From the NCBI GenBank assembly GCA_035551575.1, contig DASZNJ010000395.1, forward strand, positions 1 through 20,182: a stretch of DNA of 20,182 nucleotides. Direction: 5' to 3'. The notes beneath the pieces are model-generated. The model was not told the origin of the DNA, made no database searches, and saw only the letters and a list, made by a program, of their open reading frames with translations. The stretch's first letter is position 1, and each line of letters starts with the position of its first letter. Shown piece after piece: positions 14,424-20,182 of the stretch. A program made the translations under genes and the position numbers. Source of the DNA: JABFXC01 sp035551575. Lineage in GTDB: Bacteria; Gemmatimonadota; Gemmatimonadetes; Gemmatimonadales; Gemmatimonadaceae.

Positions 14424-16889
14424 CTAACGGTCCCAGCGGATGCCGACGATCAGCAGCCCGCCCAGTGGTGGCATGTTGATCATCTCGCTGTGCACCTTGC
14501 CGAAACCGCAGGTCGCGTCCGGCGAGTACATCGACTTCCGGCCGCCGGCGATGTAGCCGTTCGGCACCGTCCGGCCGCTGCGGCAGGTGAAGAGGTTCTG
14601 CAGGTTCACGTTCAGCCGCGTCCCCTCGACCGGCAGCTTGTAGCCGAGCGACATGTCGAAGGTCGTGAAGGTCGGGATGAAGCCGTAGTTGACGCCGGAG
14701 CGGAAGTTGTACCCTGCGACGTGGCGCCCGTTGAACGACGCCTGCAGCGGCGAGCCCATGATGTCGGCGAAGTCCATCCCCGCCGCCCACTTGAAGGTCG
14801 GCGAGTTGAACGCGGTTGCCTCGGCGATCGTCGCCGCGGGAAGGCTGGACTGCACCTGGATGTCCTTGAGGTGCTGCCAGCTCGTCGAGCCATTGATGCC
14901 GACCGTCGGCGAGAGGAGCCAGCGAAGCCCCATGTCGATGCCGTCGATGCGCGCCCGGCCGAGGTTGAGGTACGTCAGCGCGAGCTGGTCCTTCCCCGAC
15001 TCGCTCGTGAACTTCGTCCCGTCTCGGTAGACGTAGGTGTTCGCCAGCGGGTTGGCGATCGTCACCAGCGGCGTCATGAAGCTCCTGAAGAAGGTGCGAT
15101 ACGCGGTGACGTCGACGTAGAGCGCGTTCTTTACGAGACCCTTGTAACCGAGCTCCCAGGTCGTGTTCGTCTCCGGGACGATCGGATCGTAGGTCGTGAC
15201 CGTCGCGCCCGCGCCGTTCCTGATCACCAGCCCGTTGCGGTTGCCGATCACGCCGATGCCGACCGTCGGGGTGAGCGGGCTGAAGTCCGGGAAGTAGAAC
15301 TGCGTCTGGAGGATCGTCGGCGACTTGAAGGCTCGATTGAAGGTCAAGCGGAAGGTCTGGTCGGGGAGCGGCGTGAAGAGCAGGCCGGCCTTCGGGCTCC
15401 ACTGCGGCGGGTAGTAATCGTGCTTGTCATAACGGCCGGCGCCGATGAGCTTGAACATCGGGGTCAGCTGCTGCTCGAGCTGCGCGTAGACGCCGCGCTG
15501 GTTGACCTTGATGTCCGACCCCGTCTGGCGGTCGATGAGCCACTGCCGGTCGCTGCTGACGACGTCGCGGCGGAACTGCCCGCCCCAGGTGAAGTGCGTC
15601 CCGGTCACGGGCAGGTTGAAGTTGTTCTGGACCTCCGCCGCCATCAGGTCGCCCGAGGCCGGGAAGTCGGAGAGGTGCTTCACCGAGTCGTCGCTGATCG
15701 TCGGGTAGCGGAGGCGGTTCTGCGAGAAGGCGTTGAGCTGGTAGGTGTCGCCCGAGCGCGACTGCGTCGTGTAGAGCTGCCCGAACCAGTGCGGGCTCGT
15801 GTACTTGAGCTGTGCGTGACGGTACTGCCAATCCACGAGCTGGTTGCGGCCGACGTTGGTCTGGCCGATCCCGTTGCTCTTGCTCGCGCCGACGCTCGCC
15901 TCGAGCCGTGCGTCGCCGCGATACCAGTCAAAGGCACCGGCGCCGCGGATGACGTTGGTGTTCCAGTTCGCGCTCCTCTCCGTCGCCTGCTGCGCGCCGA
16001 CGGGGGCGTAGGTGTTCTGGTTCGAGAAGTCGCTGGCCGCCTGGTACTCGCCGGTGAGCTTGTAGCCGAACCGCCCGTCACCGAACACCCCCGCCTGACG
16101 ACCCTGGATGTCGCGGTAGGCGCGCGTGCCGGCGGCGACTTCGATCGTCGTCCCCGGATACTGCTTCGGATCCTTCGTCTCGAGGGTGACGACGCCGTTC
16201 GACGCGTCGGGCCCGTAGAGCGCCGACCCGGGGCCGACGAGCACCTCGACGGCGTTGAGGTCCACTTTCGGGATCGTCGTGAACGCGCCCGCCGGCAATC
16301 CGTTCTCGGGGAGGACGGCGATGCGGCCGTCCTCCATCATCAGCACGCGGTTGTTGAACGACGAGTTGAAGCCGCGCGTGTTGATCGCCGCCGCGGTGAC
16401 ACCGACCTGCACGAAGTCGACGCCCTCGATCCCCTTGAGCGCACCGGAGAACGAGTTGCCGACGGTGTTCTCGATCTGCTGCGCATCGATGCGGGTGATC
16501 GTGGCGGGGGCTTCGGTCACCTTCTCGACCCGCCGCGACGCCGAAACGACGACGTTCGCCAGCTCGAGGGGCGTCCGCGTCAGCGCGACGTCGACGCGTG
16601 TGTCGGCGCCCGCGCTGACGGTCACGTTCATCACGGTCTTCATCGCCATCCCGATGCGCTGCACGCGCAGCTCGTAGCTGCCCGCGGGAACGCCGTAGAT
16701 GGTGTAGCGCCCTTCGGCGTCGGTGCTCGCGCCGCGGCCGGTGCCGACGAGCGTCACCTGCGCGCTCGGGAGCCCGGCCTTGCTCTCGGCGTCGCTGATC
16801 GTGCCGACGACGCGCCCGCCCTGCGCGAGCAGCACGCCCGGCGCGAGGAGCAGGAGTGCGGCGAGGAACGTCTTGAACCTGGTGGACAT
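14424..16889 (-). CDS. TonB-dependent receptor with carboxypeptidase-regulatory-like domain (paralogue 2)
   Basis: An 821-residue outer-membrane receptor and close paralogue of the one at 8478-10940, with long identical blocks through plug and barrel and the same C-terminal GVRWDR. The signal peptide ends VLLA|QG (Ala22-Gln23). The regulatory-like domain starts GTISDAESKAGLPSAQVTLV. The plug starts VVVSASRRVEKVTEAPATI and contains RVLMMEDGRIAVLPENG and VEVLVGPGSALYGPDASNGV. The cysteines FTCRSGRT and DATCGFGK are kept. I place the start at ATG 16889, because the 35 residues encoded further upstream are basic and would precede a normal signal peptide. The gene lies inside the operon between the hydratase and the esterase, which suggests it imports the esterase's substrate. 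The TAG stop lies in CGTTAGGC. Confidence 0.93.
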   Translation of the reverse strand: MSTRFKTFLAALLLLAPGVLLAQGGRVVGTISDAESKAGLPSAQVTLVGTGRGASTDAEGRYTIYGVPAGSYELRVQRIGMAMKTVMNVTVSAGADTRVDVALTRTPLELANVVVSASRRVEKVTEAPATITRIDAQQIENTVGNSFSGALKGIEGVDFVQVGVTAAAINTRGFNSSFNNRVLMMEDGRIAVLPENGLPAGAFTTIPKVDLNAVEVLVGPGSALYGPDASNGVVTLETKDPKQYPGTTIEVAAGTRAYRDIQGRQAGVFGDGRFGYKLTGEYQAASDFSNQNTYAPVGAQQATERSANWNTNVIRGAGAFDWYRGDARLEASVGASKSNGIGQTNVGRNQLVDWQYRHAQLKYTSPHWFGQLYTTQSRSGDTYQLNAFSQNRLRYPTISDDSVKHLSDFPASGDLMAAEVQNNFNLPVTGTHFTWGGQFRRDVVSSDRQWLIDRQTGSDIKVNQRGVYAQLEQQLTPMFKLIGAGRYDKHDYYPPQWSPKAGLLFTPLPDQTFRLTFNRAFKSPTILQTQFYFPDFSPLTPTVGIGVIGNRNGLVIRNGAGATVTTYDPIVPETNTTWELGYKGLVKNALYVDVTAYRTFFRSFMTPLVTIANPLANTYVYRDGTKFTSESGKDQLALTYLNLGRARIDGIDMGLRWLLSPTVGINGSTSWQHLKDIQVQSSLPAATIAEATAFNSPTFKWAAGMDFADIMGSPLQASFNGRHVAGYNFRSGVNYGFIPTFTTFDMSLGYKLPVEGTRLNVNLQNLFTCRSGRTVPNGYIAGGRKSMYSPDATCGFGKVHSEMINMPPLGGLLIVGIRWDR

Positions 16890-16941
16890 TTGGGGGGACC
16901 TGTTGTGTGTGGTTGTTGCCTGACTCCGTGAACGCTTCCTG
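16890..16941 (-). promoter_or_regulatory. 52-bp leader before receptor 2 with CA-rich stretch and C tract
   Basis: This is the only real gap in the region A operon. The minus strand reads CAACAACCACACACAACAGG and then GTCCCCCC (16899-16892), two bases before the ATG. The CA-rich part should be unstructured. The C tract repeats the 8-mer before receptor 1. No clear promoter or terminator is visible, so read-through from the hydratase gene is likely. Confidence 0.35.
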
Positions 16942-17352
16942 CTATTCTCCTCGCACCCTGGCCAGCGCTTCCCCTTCGATGACCGTGTCGCCATCCTGGT
17001 TGCGCACCGTCGTCGCGAGCCTGACGCGCTTCCTCGCGGCCATCACTTCCACGACCTCCACCGTCGCCGTCACCGTGTCGCCGATCTTCACCGGCTTCAC
17101 GAACTTCAGCGTCTGCGAGAGGTAGAGCGCGCCCGCACCGGGAAGCTTCATCCCGAGCACCGCCGAGATCAGCCCCGCGCCGAGCATTCCGTGCGCGATC
17201 CGCTCCCCGAACAGCGACGCCTTCCCCGCTTCCTCGTCGACGTGCACGGGATTGAAGTCTCCGGTCGCCTCGGCGAAGGCGAGAATTCCCTCCGATGTCA
17301 CCGTCCGCGACATCTCCGCCGACATCCCGACGCTGATCTCAGCGATGTTCAT
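16942..17352 (-). CDS. MaoC/PhaJ-type (R)-specific enoyl-CoA hydratase
   Basis: A 136-residue single-hotdog hydratase. It carries the hydratase-2 motif FAEATGDFNPVHVDEEAG with catalytic Asp32 and His37, followed by FGERIAHGML at about 48-57. Length and motif match PhaJ, which reversibly hydrates trans-2-enoyl-CoA to (R)-3-hydroxyacyl-CoA and links fatty-acid oxidation with polyhydroxyalkanoates. The ATG directly follows the TAG of the symporter gene with no gap. GGAG lies six bases upstream, inside the symporter's last codons. With two acyl-CoA ligases and a PHB-depolymerase-type esterase in the same operon, a step on the imported acyl-CoA is plausible. Other MaoC-like hydratases of related compounds cannot be excluded. 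Confidence 0.88.
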   Translation of the reverse strand: MNIAEISVGMSAEMSRTVTSEGILAFAEATGDFNPVHVDEEAGKASLFGERIAHGMLGAGLISAVLGMKLPGAGALYLSQTLKFVKPVKIGDTVTATVEVVEVMAARKRVRLATTVRNQDGDTVIEGEALARVRGE

Positions 17353-18888
17353 CTAGCACTCCATGACAACCAGGACGTCCGGGTCGATCTGCGACGCCGC
17401 GTCCGCGCGCGTCAGCCACGACACGGCGAAGAAGACGAGGATCGACAGCACCAGCGAGAGGCCGGAGATCGCGATCCCGGCCGGGAACGAGTAGACCTTG
17501 AAGAAGGCGAGCGTCTCGAACGCCAGCGTCACGAGCAGCCCGGTGCCCATCGACGCGATCGCCCCCTGCCGCGTCGCCCCCTCCCAGTTCAGCCCGAAGG
17601 CGAGCGCGGGCACCAGCGTCGAGCCGAACAGCCCCCAGCCGAAGACGCCGAGGAAGGCGACCATCGTTCCCGAGAACTGGGCGACGACGGCGGCGACGAT
17701 CGCGATCACCAGCGTCGAGATGCGCCCCCAGTACAGCTCGTTCTTCACCGTGCGGCCTAACGCGATCGGGATGTCGTGGGTCACGACCGCGGCGCCGATG
17801 TTGATGAAGGAGTTCACCGCGCTCATCGTCGCCGCGGCGACGCCGGAGAAGACGAGCGCGGCGAGCACCACCGGGGTGAAGCCGAGGAGGAAGCTCGGCG
17901 TCGCCGCGTCGGGGGTCGCCAGCGGCGCCATCCGCCCGCTCGCGACCAGCGCCTTCACCCCGACGCCGACGCCGAAGTAGAGGAGGAGGACGAGGATCAG
18001 GCCTAACGTCTTGAGCAGCGGATACCACTTCAGCTGCTGGGGGTCCTTGAGCATGTAGTACTTGTGGACCCCCTGCGGCTGGCCTAACGATCCCATCCCG
18101 AAGACGAAGAAGAACGACAGCGCGGCGATCGGCGTCAGCGTCCCCCACGGGCCGAGGAACTTCGGGAACGCGGGCATGATCGCGTGCGAGATCCCGCCCA
18201 TCCCGCCGTTGACCGACAGCACATAGCCGAAGACGAGCGCCGATGCGAGCGCCATCAGCGTTCCCTGGAAGACGTCGTTGTAGATCCCGGCGAGGATCCC
18301 GCCGGCGACCGAGTAGGCGAGGGTGATCCCCATCCCGATCCAGATCCCCCAGCCGATCCCGGTGCCGAAGATCGCGTTGATCACGTAGCCCATCGCCAGG
18401 CAGTTGGTCGCCATGTAGCCGACGATCGCGATCAGCATCGCCACCCCGGCCAGTCCCTGCGCGCCGGGGGAGCGATAGCGCGCGCCGATCGCGTCGGGCA
18501 CCGTCATCAGCCCCCGCACCTCGCCGAGGAGCCGCATCCGCTTGGCGAGGACCCACGCGCCCATGACGTTGGTGATCGACGCCGGCAGCACGATGTAGAT
18601 CGCGCCGAGCCCGATGGTGTAGACGAGCCCCGGGCCGCCGATGAAGGCGAATCCCGACACCGACGTCGACACCGATGCCACCGTCAGCGCGACGAGCCCG
18701 ATGCCGTGGCCGGCGACGAAGAAGTCGCGGGCGGTGCGCGTGCGGCGCGTCGCCCAGACGCTGATCGCGACGACACCGACGAAGTAGAGCAGCGCGACGA
18801 TCACGATCGTCGGACTGGCGAGACGCGGCAACGCTCCCTGAGGCTTCGCGTCGGCGAGCATCGCCAGCGCGGCGGCGGCGGCGCTCAC
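17353..18888 (-). CDS. sodium:solute symporter family transporter
   Basis: A 511-residue inner-membrane carrier of the SSF family (PutP/ActP type). It has about 13 hydrophobic segments. The first core helix region reads TVASVSTSVSGFAFIGGPG, and the Ser/Asn-rich helix AATMSAVNSFINIGAAVVTHD matches the sodium-site helix of the family. The short cytoplasmic tail ends VLVVMEC. The likely role is sodium-driven uptake of a small organic acid or similar solute. The start is GTG, overlapping the TGA of the small membrane protein (GTGA), with AGAAGG just upstream. Three TTA codons lie in CGTTAGGC octamers (17755, 18001, 18082). Placement between acyl-CoA ligases and a hydratase points to a carboxylate substrate, which is inference. 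Confidence 0.93.
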   Translation of the reverse strand: MSAAAAALAMLADAKPQGALPRLASPTIVIVALLYFVGVVAISVWATRRTRTARDFFVAGHGIGLVALTVASVSTSVSGFAFIGGPGLVYTIGLGAIYIVLPASITNVMGAWVLAKRMRLLGEVRGLMTVPDAIGARYRSPGAQGLAGVAMLIAIVGYMATNCLAMGYVINAIFGTGIGWGIWIGMGITLAYSVAGGILAGIYNDVFQGTLMALASALVFGYVLSVNGGMGGISHAIMPAFPKFLGPWGTLTPIAALSFFFVFGMGSLGQPQGVHKYYMLKDPQQLKWYPLLKTLGLILVLLLYFGVGVGVKALVASGRMAPLATPDAATPSFLLGFTPVVLAALVFSGVAAATMSAVNSFINIGAAVVTHDIPIALGRTVKNELYWGRISTLVIAIVAAVVAQFSGTMVAFLGVFGWGLFGSTLVPALAFGLNWEGATRQGAIASMGTGLLVTLAFETLAFFKVYSFPAGIAISGLSLVLSILVFFAVSWLTRADAASQIDPDVLVVMEC

Positions 18889-19388
18889 GATGCCTTCTCC
18901 GCGGCGATCGACTGGGCATCACGATCGCCGCGCAGCGCGCGCGCGGCGCGCGCGGTCTCGAGGACGCGCGCCAGGTCCTCGGGACGGAGCGTCTGGTCGG
19001 CGAACGTCAACGCGTAGGCCACCGGGAGCACCAGCGTCGGCAGCAAGCCGATGCCATAGAGCACGATCGCCGCCCGCCGCGGCAGCCCGAGGAGCAGCGG
19101 CTCGCTCGCGCCGAGGTCAGGCAGCGCGAAGACGGCGATGAAGCCGGCGCCGACCATCACCGTCATCAGCACGAACGGGCCGGCCAGCCGCCCGAGCCCG
19201 CGGTCGCGGCGCATCGCGCCTAACGCGAGTGTGGCGACGAGCGCCCCGGTCACTCCCGCGGCGAACAGCCACCCTGCCCAGACCGGCGGCCCGCCCGCCG
19301 AATAGGCCGATGCGTACGCCGCCCCGATCGCAAGCGTCGAGACGACGATCGTCGCCAGCGCGAGCCGCTTCGTGGAGGGTGTCGTCAC
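18885..19388 (-). CDS. small four-helix membrane protein, probable symporter partner
   Basis: A 167-residue protein with four predicted transmembrane helices: LALATIVVSTLAIGAAYASAY, VWAGWLFAAGVTGALVATLAL, LAGPFVLMTVMVGAGFIAVFAL, and AAIVLYGIGLLPTLVLPVAYALTF. The cytoplasmic tail is charged and helical (LRPEDLARVLETARAARALRGDRDAQ). I do not recognise a named family. The GTG at 19388 overlaps the ligase stop (GTGA), and the gene's own TGA overlaps the symporter start (GTGA). This double overlap with a sodium:solute symporter recalls the small membrane subunits that accompany such carriers (YjcH with ActP, or DUF3311 proteins), though it is longer than either. A TTA codon at 19218-19225 lies in CGTTAGGC. 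A reading frame continues upstream to 19631 but overlaps the ligase gene, so I reject the longer start. Confidence 0.8.
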   Translation of the reverse strand: MTTPSTKRLALATIVVSTLAIGAAYASAYSAGGPPVWAGWLFAAGVTGALVATLALGAMRRDRGLGRLAGPFVLMTVMVGAGFIAVFALPDLGASEPLLLGLPRRAAIVLYGIGLLPTLVLPVAYALTFADQTLRPEDLARVLETARAARALRGDRDAQSIAAEKAS

Positions 19389-20182
19389 TGGTAGAGCGGC
19401 TCCAGCCGGTCGCGATAGCGCTCGACGAGCGCGCTCCGCCGGATCTTGAGGGTTTCGGTGAGCTCGCCGCCCTCGACGGTGAGGTCGTGCTCGAGCGCCA
19501 CCCAGCGGCGCACCTGTTCGGGGCGCGCCAGCTTCGCGTTCACCCGATCGACCGCCTCCTGCAGCCGGCCGACGACGTCGGGATGAACGAGCGCGTCGGC
19601 ATGGCGCGCGACCCCGTGCTCGCGCATCCACCCTTCCACCATCGGCCGGCTCGGCACGAGCAGCGCGCTGATGAAGCGCTCCCCTTCCCCGTAGAGCATC
19701 GCGTAGGCGATCCAGGGATCCTCGGCCAGCTGCGCCTCGATCGGCAGGGGCGCGACCTTCTTGCCGTTGGAGAGGGCGATGACCTCCTTCTTGCGACCGG
19801 TGATCCGCAGCCGGCCGTCAGGGAGGAGCTCGGCGAGGTCGCCGGTCTTCAGCCAGGCGCCATCCTCGGTGAACGCGTCGCGTGTCGCCGCCGGCTTGCC
19901 ATGGTAGCCGGCGAAGGTGAGCGCGCTCCGCCTGACCTGCAGCTCGCCGTCGTCGGCGATGCGCACCTCGGTGCCGGGCATCGGCGGGCCGACGCTGACG
20001 GTGTCGTACGCGCCGGGGCGGTGCATCGCGACGCAGAGATGCTCGCTCTGGCCGTACGCGCCGAGCACCGTCAGCCCGGCGGCGTCGAGATAGTCGGCGA
20101 CTTCGACCGGAAGCTTCGCGCCCCCCGACGTCGCGAGGCGCGTGTTGCCGCCGAGCAGCCGCGCCAGCCCGGCGCGGCAGGG
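19385..20182 (-). CDS. long-chain acyl-CoA synthetase, C-terminal part (cut by window edge)
   Basis: About 265 residues of a class I adenylate-forming enzyme; the N-terminal half lies beyond the window. Visible motifs are LATSGGAKLPVEVADYLDAAGL, the AYGQSE equivalent of the usual GYGLTE, DGAWLKTGDLAELLPDGRLRITGRKKEVIALSNGKKVAPLPIEAQL, and the C-terminal lysine region LTETLKIRRSALVERYRDRLEPLY. The SNGKKVAP segment and the extended C-terminus match the large synthetases (FadD15-like, about 600 residues), which differ from the 506-residue ligase in this operon. It would activate a fatty acid or similar acid to its CoA thioester at the inner membrane. The frame continues without a stop to the window end. 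Confidence 0.9.
   Translation of the reverse strand, partial: PCRAGLARLLGGNTRLATSGGAKLPVEVADYLDAAGLTVLGAYGQSEHLCVAMHRPGAYDTVSVGPPMPGTEVRIADDGELQVRRSALTFAGYHGKPAATRDAFTEDGAWLKTGDLAELLPDGRLRITGRKKEVIALSNGKKVAPLPIEAQLAEDPWIAYAMLYGEGERFISALLVPSRPMVEGWMREHGVARHADALVHPDVVGRLQEAVDRVNAKLARPEQVRRWVALEHDLTVEGGELTETLKIRRSALVERYRDRLEPLYQ

Larger units (their letters stand above)
1703..19225. repeat. dispersed sense-oriented octamer CGTTAGGC (13 copies)
   Basis: One copy is on the plus strand, in the only plus-strand gene, at 1703-1710. Twelve are on the minus strand (read as GCCTAACG on the plus strand), starting at 3164, 5605, 5788, 8476, 12548, 13377, 13778, 14422, 17755, 18001, 18082 and 19218. Ten are read as NCG-TTA-GGC (X-Leu-Gly). 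Three are read as CGT-TAG and end a gene. I saw none in antisense orientation. Confidence 0.85.

Noticed and set aside
8478..16889. SusC/SusD pair
   Set aside because: No SusD-like lipoprotein follows either receptor. The only lipoprotein nearby has an alpha/beta-hydrolase catalytic triad.
14490..16931. 813-codon open frame on the plus strand opposite receptor 2
   Set aside because: It has the same composition-driven antisense character, and its similarity to the 8775-11117 frame simply follows from the paralogy of the two receptors.
1703..19225. CGTTAGGC copies as integron attC core sites (GTTRRRY)
   Set aside because: The 7-mer GTTAGGC fits the core consensus, but copies are single, lie inside conserved genes, and lack a paired inverse core within the usual attC length. 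No integrase is present.

Overview
The window is very GC-rich and gene-dense. Three TonB-dependent receptors carry N-terminal carboxypeptidase-regulatory-like domains, and their signal peptides end in Ala-Gln. There is also a PHB-depolymerase-type lipoprotein esterase. This combination suggests a Gram-negative bacterium of the FCB/Gemmatimonadota type. That placement is inference from protein style, not from a marker gene. Apart from one gene (721-2154), everything is on the minus strand, so the layout is described along that strand from high to low coordinates.

Region A (20182 to 11298) is an eight-gene run with almost no spacing. It holds the C-terminal half of a long-chain acyl-CoA synthetase, a small four-helix membrane protein, a sodium:solute symporter, a MaoC/PhaJ-type hydratase, a TonB receptor, a PHB-depolymerase-family lipoprotein esterase, a second acyl-CoA ligase, and a small protein with a V4R-like Cys-x-GD-x-Cys end. 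Most junctions are TGATG or GTGA overlaps or gaps of a few bases; the only larger gap is 52 bp before the TonB receptor. Together the genes could import an ester-containing compound across the outer membrane, hydrolyse it, carry the acid across the inner membrane and activate it with CoA. The substrate is unknown.

Region B (11297 to 10941) is a 357 bp spacer. It holds two tandem 54-bp hairpin-forming repeats directly after the operon's last stop codon, and a tRNA T-arm-like hairpin. Region C (10940 to 8478) is a close paralogue of the region A receptor.

Region D (8414 to 3653) is an OmpR-family response regulator, its histidine kinase, a Pho-box-like promoter, a different TonB receptor, and a FabZ-like protein whose catalytic histidine is replaced by threonine. 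Region E (3592 to 2156) is a DedA-PAP2 fusion, plausibly acting on undecaprenyl phosphate lipid carrier. Region F holds a UbiB/ABC1-type kinase on the plus strand, which converges on the fusion gene and diverges from a HAD hydrolase. The HAD gene overlaps the start of an exported protein cut by the window edge.

The signal least explained by the genes is the octamer CGTTAGGC. It occurs 13 times, always in the sense orientation of the gene that holds it, and it contains every in-frame TTA leucine codon I could find. It also spans three TAG stop codons.
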